This document shows, in pieces, positions 32,362-40,605 of a DNA stretch of 64,000 nt (the first letter of the stretch is position 1; the number at the start of each line of letters is the position of its first letter). The notes beneath the pieces are model-generated. The model was given only the letters and a program-made list of their open reading frames with translations, did not search any database and had not been told where the DNA came from. The stretch is from assembly GCA_963658575.1 (NCBI GenBank), contig CAVKQB010000004.1, positions 18,805 through 82,804 of the forward strand. Reading direction: 5' to 3'. Made by a program: the position numbers and the translations under genes. This stretch comes from W0P28-013 sp963658575 (lineage in GTDB: Bacteria > Bacteroidota > Bacteroidia > Bacteroidales > Paludibacteraceae).

Positions 32362-33701
32362 AGATTCTCGATTCGTTTTTTTATCTTTTCTATTCTCTCT
32401 ACTTTTTTTTCTGCCTTGTCTTTCGTAATCCCTGCTGGGAGGTTCTGCCACTTGCGGTTAATATCCTTGTATAATTCCTGTGCCTTGTTGTATAGTTCGT
32501 TTCGTTTTTCAGTCCAAACTTGTTCTCCTTGGTATTTTTTGTATATGGAGTTACTCTCGTAGTGTCCGATACGTTCCAGGTAGTTTCGCGCGGAGTCTAA
32601 CTGGTCGATGCCGATGTCATCGGTGCTTGCCTGTCGTAAGGCGGCATCGAAATTATTAACTGCTTCCGTGTGGGCGGCGGCAATTTCCTCGCGCGCTTGT
32701 TCTTCGCGTAGTTCTTCGCGTAGTTCATAGCGATTCCACGCTACTACGGCAATTATAGCCGCAACAATAGTAATGCCTATGCTCCACAGCCAGCCGTGGC
32801 GTGTTTTCGCTTTGGGGGCGTTGGCAGCCGGTGGCGGTGTGGCAACGCGTCGTGCTGTTGGGTGCGATGGTGTCGCCGGTGCTGTTGGCGCAAGCTTCAC
32901 CGCTGCGGGGTTGGCAGCCCAAGCGGCAAGGGTTTCGGCCGTTGGGCGGTCCCACGTTTCGCGGGCGAGCATCAGGCGGACAACGCGCGCGAGCGTGGGC
33001 GAGATAGGCTGTGTGATGTCGGGTATTTCGGCACCGTTTTTCTGCAGTCCGCCGCCAATCTCGCCAAACGGCACATCGCCCGTGATGAGTTCGTACGTCA
33101 TCGCACCGAGCGACCAGATGTCGCTGGCTTTTGTTGGTGCCGGCTGTGCCGAGAAGCGTTCGGGTCCCATATAGGCCATGGTGCCGCCCGACGTGCTGCC
33201 CGCCACGCTTTTGCGCAACGTGGTGCGCGCCTTGGTGGAGATGCCGAAATCGGTGATGCGGTAGTTGCCGTTCTCATCTATCAAGATGTTGTCGGGCTTG
33301 ATGTCCTGATGCACGATGTCTTTGCTATGCAGGTAGGCCAATCCCGAAGCCACATCGTGCAGCATGCGCCATATCTGCTCTTCGGAGAGTTTGCCTATCT
33401 GTTTGCTGAGCGCGCCTTTGGGGCAGTATCCCATAATCAGGTAGGGCATATTCTCCCACTGGTCGACATGGCTGGGTTTGAGCAGATTGGGGTGCGCAAG
33501 GTGGTACACGCCGGCCAATTCTTGGCAGAACGTCTGCAGCCCGTCGCTGTCCATGCCCTGCCCGGGTGCATAGACTTTGATGGCGATATCGAGGCCTGTC
33601 CATGGGTCGTGGGCGAGCCAAACCTCGCTAAATCCGCCCCGCCCGATGAGTTTGATAAGCGTGTAGCGGTTGGCAAAAAGTGTATTGGGTTGTAGTTGCA
33701 T
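32358..33701 (-). CDS. Membrane Ser/Thr protein kinase (Hanks-type)
   Basis: A 447-residue protein. The cytoplasmic kinase domain is about 12-270: glycine loop 'GRGGFSEV' (20-27), ATP lysine K42, catalytic loop 'HQDIKPDN' (131-138, HQD rather than HRD), 'DFG' (151-153), 'GPE' in place of APE, and 'SDIWSLGAMTYELITG'. A Pro/Ala linker leads to one membrane helix (about 303-323, 'WLWSIGITIVAAIIAVVAW'), then an extracytoplasmic charged coiled coil (325-447). All catalytic residues are present, so it should be active; a HQD kinase often does not depend on activation-loop phosphorylation. The periplasmic coil could sense an envelope signal. It is preceded by the PP2C gene. Confidence 0.92.
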   Translation of the reverse strand: MQLQPNTLFANRYTLIKLIGRGGFSEVWLAHDPWTGLDIAIKVYAPGQGMDSDGLQTFCQELAGVYHLAHPNLLKPSHVDQWENMPYLIMGYCPKGALSKQIGKLSEEQIWRMLHDVASGLAYLHSKDIVHQDIKPDNILIDENGNYRITDFGISTKARTTLRKSVAGSTSGGTMAYMGPERFSAQPAPTKASDIWSLGAMTYELITGDVPFGEIGGGLQKNGAEIPDITQPISPTLARVVRLMLARETWDRPTAETLAAWAANPAAVKLAPTAPATPSHPTARRVATPPPAANAPKAKTRHGWLWSIGITIVAAIIAVVAWNRYELREELREEQAREEIAAAHTEAVNNFDAALRQASTDDIGIDQLDSARNYLERIGHYESNSIYKKYQGEQVWTEKRNELYNKAQELYKDINRKWQNLPAGITKDKAEKKVERIEKIKKRIENL

Positions 33702-33763
33702 GGTTTTACTGACAAATCATTTTATGGTTAAACGTCGTTTTGTAATTCTCCGCGAAAGTGCCT

Positions 33764-35161
33764 TTATTCTCCTTGTGGCGCAATTTTTACACGGTGCGTT
33801 GTGTCGTCTTTATGTTCTACTTTTTTCGTTGTTACAACTTCAGGCACAGTTTCTTCTTTTTCTGGTGGCGGTGGTGGAGTGAGATTAGTATCACCTGTGC
33901 TTAATTTTACACCGTCTTCGACTTGCTTTTCCTCTCTTGCGTTGCGCGCGCTGTTGGGGTTCAATTTGTCAAGGGGGGTATCGCTTTTTGGGGCTGCCTT
34001 CGGTTGTGCTTTGTCAGATTTTGCTTTTTCGCTCGCATTCTTATCCGGTTCGATAGGTTCTTTCGATGGCTCTTGGGCAGGATCGGGCAGCGCGATGGTG
34101 TCGCTTGGCTGTTCTTCGCTTTCTGTTTCGGCCTGAATCGCCGTCGAATCGGGATTTGCTGAGACCATCGGCGTGTTGTTGCCATCGTTGCCGTTTGTCG
34201 GGACAAGAAATATGACGGCAAGCGCCGCCACCACGGCAAGCGCAGCGACCACAATGAGTTTGAGTCGGCGGTTGTCGCGCAAAAGTTTGGCTTTGGAGGC
34301 ACTGACCTCTTTGTTGGCCGCCGTTTCGACGATACGCTTGGCAGGTGCCACGCCGCCTGCCGTGATTTGCGCCAAGATGGTCGTTACATTGTCGTGCCAG
34401 CCGGCGGCTTCGTCGGCTGCCCATAGCGCATCGCGGCATTCGGACACGGTGGCGTGGTGCTGTTCTATGACCTCTTGTATCTGGTTGTCCTGCAAACAGC
34501 CGCACAGCCCGTCGGAGCAGAGCAAAAAGAGGTCGCCCTGCTGAATATCGAACACCTTGGTGTCGGGCAGAGCGGCTCCACGCGGGTCGCCAAGGCTGCG
34601 CGTGATGATGTTGTTGTTCGGGTGGAAAAACGCCAACTCCTCGGTGATGCTGCTAGCATCGACCAGTTCCTGCACATAACTGTGGTCGTGCGACAGGCGT
34701 TCCAGCCCCGACACGGCGTTGTAGCGGTAGGCGCGCGAATCGCCGCACCAGCCCACATACGCTTTGCCGTTTAGCAGCCAGACAAGCACGATGGTGCTGC
34801 CCATGCCTTCGGTTTCGGGGTCGCTCTTTTCATGCTCTTTGATGGCAGCGTCGGCCGCCTGAATGGCCTTGACGATAAACTCCTCCGGCTGCGACAGCAC
34901 CTCTTGGGTGATGTTTTCTGTTGCAAACGCGTCTTTCACCGTCTTCACGGCGATGGCCGAAGCCACTTCGCCGGCATTCATGCCGCCCATGCCGTCGCAG
35001 ACAACCAGCAACGTGCCGAGGCTGCCCAGTGTGAGCTCCTCGTTGGCCGTGAAACCGTGGCGGTCGGTGGCTATGTCGGCAACTATCTGGTAGTTGTCCT
35101 CGTTGCTGTCGCGACCTGCCGCCTCGCAGCGTGCCGCCAATGTGAATTTGATATCTTTCAT
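33764..35161 (-). CDS. PP2C-type Ser/Thr phosphatase with membrane segment
   Basis: A 465-residue protein. The PPM/PP2C domain is about 1-270: 'RDSNEDNYQIV', 'VVCDGMGGMNAGEVAS' (D56, G57 metal site), 'EGMGSTIVLVWL', 'GWCGDSRAYRY', 'LLCSDGLCGCL' and 'GWHDNVTTIL' provide the metal-binding Asp residues. A membrane helix follows at about 299-320 ('LIVVAALAVVAALAVIFLV'), then a long Pro/Lys/Glu-rich periplasmic tail. It should remove phosphate from Ser/Thr residues placed by the operon's two kinases. It mirrors the kinase at 32358-33701, with the catalytic domain inside and a tail outside. Confidence 0.92.
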   Translation of the reverse strand: MKDIKFTLAARCEAAGRDSNEDNYQIVADIATDRHGFTANEELTLGSLGTLLVVCDGMGGMNAGEVASAIAVKTVKDAFATENITQEVLSQPEEFIVKAIQAADAAIKEHEKSDPETEGMGSTIVLVWLLNGKAYVGWCGDSRAYRYNAVSGLERLSHDHSYVQELVDASSITEELAFFHPNNNIITRSLGDPRGAALPDTKVFDIQQGDLFLLCSDGLCGCLQDNQIQEVIEQHHATVSECRDALWAADEAAGWHDNVTTILAQITAGGVAPAKRIVETAANKEVSASKAKLLRDNRRLKLIVVAALAVVAALAVIFLVPTNGNDGNNTPMVSANPDSTAIQAETESEEQPSDTIALPDPAQEPSKEPIEPDKNASEKAKSDKAQPKAAPKSDTPLDKLNPNSARNAREEKQVEDGVKLSTGDTNLTPPPPPEKEETVPEVVTTKKVEHKDDTTHRVKIAPQGE

Positions 35162-35192
35162 TGTTGTATGCGTTGAATTATTTGTTTACTCC

Positions 35193-36704
35193 CTATTTCG
35201 CAGCGGCGATGGGGACAATCAAACCCGTGGAACGACCAGCACTAGCAGAAACGATACCGACCACAATGAGTTCGCCCTTTTTAGTGGTGGCAAACACGGG
35301 GCCGCCCGAGTTGCCGTGTTCATACGTGCTGTTGGTGGTGAGTATGTAGCCCTGTTCCAAACCCTCTCGCGCCACCGTTGCTTTCGAATAGATAGGATGA
35401 ATATCCGAAAGCGAGGGGTCGCTGGCGCCGATACCAAGCGGATAGCCAAGAATAGACAACTCGGCACAAACGGGCAACTCTTTCGAGAGCTTGTTGTTGT
35501 ATGGCAGCCCACCTTGCTCTGAGGTGTCGAAATATGCCCAATCGAGACTATCATCTTGGGGTATGCGAATAATGGTACCATCATCTAATTTATACTCTTT
35601 GTCGGTAGAGCGGTTGACGTGAGCATTGGTCGAGACAAAATGCAGTTGCTTGCCCGATGGCGAATAGGCATCGAGGTAGCAAACTACTTTGCCTCCGTCG
35701 GTGGCTATCGCATTGCAGATGAGCATGTTGGTGTCATCTTTACTCGACGGATACATCCACGGCTCCACCACATGGCGCGCTGTTACGAAACGCCCGTCGT
35801 CGAGCAAGAAACCTGTGCCTGTACCTACAGGCCCATACGTTTTGGTTTGCCCATTGTACGTAATTTGTATCTCGCGCATACGCACAAAATAGACATTCGG
35901 TGCGCAGGCATCTAAAGAGGTGTTGCCGGTAGTTTGCGCCGTTACCGGGGGTGCCGATGCGTTCGCTGCTGTAGATTCTGGCAACGAAGCGATAGCGTTT
36001 TTGAGGTCTTTCTTCACGTTGCGGAGTTCGTTTTCCAGTTTTTTCTGCTTAGCGGCCGCCTCGGCGCGTTGTATCTCAGATGCTTTTTGTATCGAATCTA
36101 GTTGTACTTGGGTGAGTTCCCCTTTTGCTCTAAGTACCTCGTTTTCATTGTGTTGGTATAGACCGAGCCACGTGCCACCTGCAATCAGCAACACGATAAC
36201 GACTGCCATGGCCGTCATGGCGGCTTTGTAGGGGCGGAGTGCCTGCTGGCGGAAGAGGCTCAAGCGGCGCGAGAGGGCGATGCTGCCCGTCTTGGCCTTT
36301 GCGCCCTGCGGAACGATGAAACCGAGTTTCGGCCCGTTGACCGAGAGTTGAATCTCGTCGCCGTTTTGCAGATACCATTCGTTGGTTACGGGGCGCCCGT
36401 TGAGTAGGGTCTGGTTGGTGTGCGATAGTTGCACGAGTTTCCAGTTGTCGCCGTCGCGGACTATAGCCGCGTGGCGGCGGCTGACCGTGGTGAACGACTC
36501 GTCGAACCGCACTTGGCATTTCGGGTCGCGCCCAAGTTCGATTTGGTCTACGATGATTTCCTGTGTCTCGCCCGCATGGTGGTACTTCGACGATACCTTG
36601 TGTTCGAGAATGTAGTAGTTTTTGCCACCGGCCTTGAAAATAGAGCTGATGCCGGCTCCTACCGAGCCACTAAGTGTGCGTTTGTACGCTGTTGATTGTG
36701 CCAT
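35193..36704 (-). CDS. FHA-membrane-trypsin-like serine protease fusion
   Basis: A 503-residue protein. The cytoplasmic FHA domain is about 52-130 ('IELGRDPKCQVRF', 'VSRRHAAIV', 'NQTLLNGRPV'), with the phospho-threonine contacts R59, S75/R77, H78 and N102. A membrane helix is at about 162-183, a coiled coil at 186-240, and a periplasmic S1-like protease domain at 290-500 with His311 ('VTARHVV'), Asp388 ('DSLDWAYFD') and Ser467 ('EHGNSGGPVF') in correct order. It reads a phosphorylation mark inside and has a protease outside, suggesting phospho-dependent control of envelope proteolysis (inference). The N-terminus 'YKRTLSGSVGAG' is shared with the 66-residue FHA remnant. Confidence 0.9.
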   Translation of the reverse strand: MAQSTAYKRTLSGSVGAGISSIFKAGGKNYYILEHKVSSKYHHAGETQEIIVDQIELGRDPKCQVRFDESFTTVSRRHAAIVRDGDNWKLVQLSHTNQTLLNGRPVTNEWYLQNGDEIQLSVNGPKLGFIVPQGAKAKTGSIALSRRLSLFRQQALRPYKAAMTAMAVVIVLLIAGGTWLGLYQHNENEVLRAKGELTQVQLDSIQKASEIQRAEAAAKQKKLENELRNVKKDLKNAIASLPESTAANASAPPVTAQTTGNTSLDACAPNVYFVRMREIQITYNGQTKTYGPVGTGTGFLLDDGRFVTARHVVEPWMYPSSKDDTNMLICNAIATDGGKVVCYLDAYSPSGKQLHFVSTNAHVNRSTDKEYKLDDGTIIRIPQDDSLDWAYFDTSEQGGLPYNNKLSKELPVCAELSILGYPLGIGASDPSLSDIHPIYSKATVAREGLEQGYILTTNSTYEHGNSGGPVFATTKKGELIVVGIVSASAGRSTGLIVPIAAAK

Positions 36705-36765
36705 AATTTTTATTTTTTAGTTGTTTGCTTTTGTGCTACTCTGCTATAGAAAACGAGGTTATTTC

Positions 36766-38349
36766 CTATGGAAGGACAGGGCGCACCGACTGCCCAACGT
36801 CGCGGTTTTGGCTACCCATGAAGTGGCCAGATCCAATGTACATAGTTAGCGCATAGGTTGGGTAGTCGGTGTTGCGCGAACTCGACCAATAGGCACCGCG
36901 CGAACCATTGCCGTATAGCTCATTGTTGAAACGACTGCCCGCTGCAGGGAGGAAAATGCTATTGCCGTTTTTCTTGCTTTTTACTTTGTAACCTTTCACA
37001 CCGTTTTGGGTTGTCCAAGTCCAAGTACAATTGTTTTCCAATTCTTCCCATTCATCAGTGGTTGGCATACGCCATTTGCCGCCCCACTTTTGCATAGCAA
37101 CATCATCTATGACATCGAGCGTGGTTTTGTTGTTTATAGCACCTTTCCTGCTTTTAGTGTTGTATTTTGTCAGATTATTGCTTGTTCCGTACTTGTAGGT
37201 GTTCCACGAATAAGTCCCTTTCGGCTGGATTTCGCCCCAAGCGTAATAGTTGCCGTAGCCTTCGGGTGTATGTGCCCCCACGTTGCAGGTTGCCCATTTT
37301 ACGCTCAAACCAAGGTCGACCCACGCATGGCCGTTCCCAGTGCTGGAGGTAGATGAATAATTTCTAGCCGATGTGTTCGATGATGTATTTGAGGTACTAC
37401 CATAAGTAAAATTCCTAAAATCTGACATAGCTAAAGATTTACCACTCGTAACTTCTTGAATGTCAATATAAAATTTGAGATTTCCCGGTTTATGAAATTC
37501 TTTATTAGGCATAAAAAGCGTAAAATCTTTCCAAAGAGAATTGGAATATGATGGGGTAAATATCTCCCATTTGGCTATTTGGTTCTGACTATTTTTATAT
37601 GCACTTGCGCCAGAATAGGTTAAATTTGTTCCAGTATTTCCATCGTAAAACCATGCGATAATGAAACCCTTAAATCCTTGCATATTGTTGCACTCAAAAT
37701 TCACATGAATACGCATTCCTTTCTCTCCGTTCTCGTACACATTGTGGTCTACCCATACCCGATTTATTTTAGCACTCATCTGGTTTATTTGATATTGCGT
37801 GGGAGTCGATGGCTTTGTCGATGATGTGTTCGACTGGGAACCAGACGAGGCTGCTTGCCGCCCTGATTGGGTGATTTTTATCCGCTGGCTTTGTGTTCCG
37901 TCGGCGGATTTCACATCGAACCCGCCGTTCCGCCCGCTGGTCGAGGCGTTTGCCTTGCAGTTTACTGTTATTTTGTTGCCGTTGCGGCTTACGGTGAACA
38001 TGCTGGAACTTGTATTGGCCAGCGACCAAGCGCGGTTGCAGGTTACTGTGATAGTCTTTGTTTCGCCATTGGCACCAAATTGTAAGGAAGTTTTTGACAC
38101 CGACAGCGTGGTGGGCATCAGTGCTTTATCGCATTTGTCTATCAAAGTTTGGACTTGGACACCTTTGTAGTCGTCGCCGCACTCGCTTTTAGCGAATTCA
38201 AACAACTCTTTGGCAGTTTGGTAGTCGCCCTCGTTGTATTTTTGTTGCCCTTCGGCGATGGCGGCATCGCATAGTTCGTCGGCATGCACGGCTGGCACCG
38301 CACACAGCAGCGCAAGGGCTGTCAAGCATATTCGTACAAGGTGTTTCAT
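36766..38349 (-). CDS. Secreted BACON-FISUMP protein (copy 2)
   Basis: A 527-residue protein. It has a signal peptide, a TPR-like hairpin almost identical to copy 1, a BACON-like beta domain (about 75-140: 'LSVSKTSLQFGANGETKTITV' split at A, 'WSLANTSSSMFTVSRNG'), a Ser-rich linker, a unique beta domain (about 165-300: 'RVWVDHNVYENGEKGMRI', 'FKGFIIAWFYDG') and a C-terminal FISUMP domain (about 335-527, 'WVDLGLSVKWATCNVGAH', ending 'GQSVRPVLP'). BACON domains bind mucin or glycans in some Bacteroidetes proteins. It lies between FHA genes in the operon, so it is probably made under the same control and acts in the envelope. Confidence 0.85.
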   Translation of the reverse strand: MKHLVRICLTALALLCAVPAVHADELCDAAIAEGQQKYNEGDYQTAKELFEFAKSECGDDYKGVQVQTLIDKCDKALMPTTLSVSKTSLQFGANGETKTITVTCNRAWSLANTSSSMFTVSRNGNKITVNCKANASTSGRNGGFDVKSADGTQSQRIKITQSGRQAASSGSQSNTSSTKPSTPTQYQINQMSAKINRVWVDHNVYENGEKGMRIHVNFECNNMQGFKGFIIAWFYDGNTGTNLTYSGASAYKNSQNQIAKWEIFTPSYSNSLWKDFTLFMPNKEFHKPGNLKFYIDIQEVTSGKSLAMSDFRNFTYGSTSNTSSNTSARNYSSTSSTGNGHAWVDLGLSVKWATCNVGAHTPEGYGNYYAWGEIQPKGTYSWNTYKYGTSNNLTKYNTKSRKGAINNKTTLDVIDDVAMQKWGGKWRMPTTDEWEELENNCTWTWTTQNGVKGYKVKSKKNGNSIFLPAAGSRFNNELYGNGSRGAYWSSSRNTDYPTYALTMYIGSGHFMGSQNRDVGQSVRPVLP

Positions 38350-38384
38350 GTTTTCTCTCTTTTGTTTGGTCTGTTTTTTGGTTT

Positions 38385-38585
38385 TCAGTAGGCTTCCACG
38401 CGCAGTTTGGTGTCGCCTATAGAGATAATGTCGCCTGCTTGCAAAAAGTAACCCGCTTCGGTTACTTCGGTGGAGTTGACAAAGGTGCCGTTCAGCGAAT
38501 GCTTCCAGCCGTTGGCGGCGAATACGGAGCCTAATCCTGCACCGACTGACCCCGTCAGCGTGCGTTTGTAGTTGGTTTGTGCCAT
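38385..38585 (-). CDS. 66-residue chimeric FHA remnant
   Basis: The first 24 residues ('MAQTNYKRTLTGSVGAG..') resemble the N-terminus of the FHA-protease. The last 42 are identical to the C-terminus of the kinase-FHA protein, because 38387-38521 repeats 39343-39477 with one base change. The middle of a former longer FHA gene seems to have been lost by recombination. The surviving half-FHA domain lacks the GRxP and SRRH phosphopeptide loops, so it is unlikely to bind phosphothreonine. It could be a decoy, a dimer partner or simply a pseudogene in an active operon. Confidence 0.6.
   Translation of the reverse strand: MAQTNYKRTLTGSVGAGLGSVFAANGWKHSLNGTFVNSTEVTEAGYFLQAGDIISIGDTKLRVEAY
38387..38521. 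repeat. 135-bp direct repeat, copy A (FHA 3' end)
   Basis: It matches 39343-39477 at a constant offset of 956 bases with a single visible difference (GTGTCG versus GTATCG). It encodes the last 42 residues and part of the stop context of two FHA proteins. Confidence 0.92.
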
Positions 38586-38598
38586 AGTGAGTTAATAT

Positions 38599-39279
38599 TT
38601 ATGCGTTGGCGAACGTCGCTATTATATTAGTTATCAATGAAATAACAAATATAATCCATCCCCACATAGCCCATGAAGATTGTTTCTTCTCAAACTCTTC
38701 GGCACTGCCGCTGAATTTCTTCCATGCAGACCGATTGCCTTTGAATCCCAATACAAACATAACCACAATATTGACGAGTGGAATAAAACAGAGCAATCCC
38801 CACCAAACACCGTTCGCAATTGACCAAATCCAATTGAACCAGAAGGCGCCCCAGTTGAAGGAGTTCAAGTTTTTCGGTGCAGTGCGGCTCGGCTTTGCCT
38901 CTTCCGCATCGGAGTCTTCCCTCTCATCTTTGTGAACCGGCTTTTCAATATTGTTTTGGATATTCACCACAACAGGTTGTACGGGTTGGCGGTGGAGCGA
39001 GGTGGCCTGTCCGCCTGTCGCATCTTGCAGTGCCCGCAGCACGGCGGACATATCCAATCGGTACTCCTGGCCGAGCGTTATCGTGTCATTGGGCGAAATG
39101 GCTATTTGCTGATTGTGGATATGCTGCCCATTCACATACGAGCCGTTGGAGCTGTGGTCTTGCAGGTAGAGTTGTCCGTTGGCGAGTGAAATAGTGGCGT
39201 GTTGTCCGCTGACGGTGGCATACTGCGCCCCGACGGCGATAGTGTTTGCGGGACTCCGCCCGATGGTAATTGTATTCAT
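38599..39279 (-). CDS. FHA-domain membrane protein
   Basis: A 226-residue protein. The FHA domain is about 1-78 ('TITIGRSPANTI', 'VSGQHATISL', 'HSSNGSYVNGQ'), with the conserved G-R-S, S-x-x-H and N-G positions. A charged linker (80-140) leads to a C-terminal DUF2628-like membrane region with two or three hydrophobic helices ('WGAFWFNWIWSIANGVWWG', 'PLVNIVVMFVLGFKG', 'WGWIIFVISLITNIIATF'). It probably recruits phosphorylated partners to the inner membrane. It lies between the FHA remnant and the kinase-FHA gene. Confidence 0.87.
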   Translation of the reverse strand: MNTITIGRSPANTIAVGAQYATVSGQHATISLANGQLYLQDHSSNGSYVNGQHIHNQQIAISPNDTITLGQEYRLDMSAVLRALQDATGGQATSLHRQPVQPVVVNIQNNIEKPVHKDEREDSDAEEAKPSRTAPKNLNSFNWGAFWFNWIWSIANGVWWGLLCFIPLVNIVVMFVLGFKGNRSAWKKFSGSAEEFEKKQSSWAMWGWIIFVISLITNIIATFANA

Positions 39280-39340
39280 ATTCGGTTAGTTTTTATTTAT
39301 TTTCAGAGGTTTTGTCTCTTAATTCTTAATTCCTAATTCA

Positions 39341-40603
39341 TTAGTAGGCTTCCACGCGCAGTTTGGTATCGCCTATAGAGATAATGTCGCCTGCTTGCAA
39401 AAAGTAACCCGCTTCGGTTACTTCGGTGGAGTTGACAAAGGTGCCGTTCAGCGAATGCTTCCAGCCGTTGGCGGCGAGTTTGTTCCACTGGCCGTCGCGT
39501 ACGAACCAGATGGCTGCCTGTGGGTCGTACTCCAGCGTGCAGTGCCTGCGCGAGATGTAACTGCTCTGCACCTCGCAAATGGCAATGGCATTGTTGACCG
39601 AACTGTCGTTGCGCCCCATGGTAAGCAGGGTGCGGCCGTAGGCGTTGAGGTCGTAGGTTTTGCTGTATTCTTCGCCTTGCATCACACGCAGCAGATAGCC
39701 TCTGATGTGCGCTGGTACGGGCGGCGCGGGACTTTCTACGGCTATATGGTCTGAGGCTGGCAACATCTGCAACACGGCATCGGCCGATTGCAGTCGCTGC
39801 TTGAAGTCGGGGCGCAAACAGCCTTCGATAATCGGTCGGAAAACGGTGCCTTGCGACGAGAGCGTCAGCACGCTGCGGTTCCAATGCCCCTCCTGACCGT
39901 TTTTTATGTACAGCGCCAAATCGGACTGGGTGCGCAACTCGCCGAAAGGCAGTTTGCCCGTGAGCAGTTGGTACATCATCACACCAAACGAGAAGATGTC
40001 GGTGGTGGGCAGCACGGTGGCATCGCCCCGCTTGGGTTGCACCTGTTCGGGCGGCATATAGGCATACGTGCCGAATATCTGCATGGGCTTGCCCAAAATG
40101 TTGCGCTCGGTCATGCGTTTGTTGCGGTCGCCCGATATGCCAAAGTCGGTGAGCACGGCGGTGCCGTCCTGCTTGAGCAGCACATTCTCTGGCTTGAGGT
40201 CGCGGTGCACTTTGCCGTGGGCGTGCAGGGCTTTGAGTCCGAGCAACACCTGCCGCGCGATGGTCGTCCAATCGGTGTTGCGCCCGCACTTGGTGAGGTC
40301 GCCACCCGGGCAGAACTCCATGATGATGTACGGATTGCCCTGCGCAAAGCCGTGGTCGATGGAGTGCACCAAGTAGGGACTGTCGATGCGCCCTGTCTGA
40401 TACTCCATCTCGAAACGGTCGGAGAGTTGTCCGCGTATTTCGGGCGCAACTTCCCACAACTTGAGCAGTTTGAGGGCGTAGATTCCGCCCTTACGATCGG
40501 CTACACGAAACACTTTGCCAAATGCTCCCTCGCCCAACTCGCGCTGCACGGTGTATTGCCTGCCGACGGAATCGCCAGTATGGAAATCACATCGCTCTAC
40601 CAT
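39341..40603 (-). CDS. Soluble Ser/Thr kinase-FHA fusion
   Basis: A 420-residue protein without a membrane helix. The kinase domain is about 16-285: 'GEGAFGKV' (24-31), K45, 'HRDLKPEN' (133-140, a full RD kinase), DFG 153-155, 'MPPEQ' and 'DIFSFGVMMYQLLTG'. The C-terminal FHA domain is about 318-415 ('GRNDSSVNNAI', 'ISRRHCTLEY', 'SLNGTFVN'). The kinase could bind its own phosphorylated products through the FHA domain. The gene starts 2 nt after the upstream zinc-ribbon FHA gene. Its 3' end is duplicated at 38387-38521. Confidence 0.93.
   Translation of the reverse strand: MVERCDFHTGDSVGRQYTVQRELGEGAFGKVFRVADRKGGIYALKLLKLWEVAPEIRGQLSDRFEMEYQTGRIDSPYLVHSIDHGFAQGNPYIIMEFCPGGDLTKCGRNTDWTTIARQVLLGLKALHAHGKVHRDLKPENVLLKQDGTAVLTDFGISGDRNKRMTERNILGKPMQIFGTYAYMPPEQVQPKRGDATVLPTTDIFSFGVMMYQLLTGKLPFGELRTQSDLALYIKNGQEGHWNRSVLTLSSQGTVFRPIIEGCLRPDFKQRLQSADAVLQMLPASDHIAVESPAPPVPAHIRGYLLRVMQGEEYSKTYDLNAYGRTLLTMGRNDSSVNNAIAICEVQSSYISRRHCTLEYDPQAAIWFVRDGQWNKLAANGWKHSLNGTFVNSTEVTEAGYFLQAGDIISIGDTKLRVEAY
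39343..39477. repeat. 135-bp direct repeat, copy B (kinase-FHA 3' end)
   Basis: Partner of the copy at 38387-38521. Here it lies inside an intact gene, so this is probably the donor copy. Confidence 0.92.
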
Positions 40604-40605
40604 GG

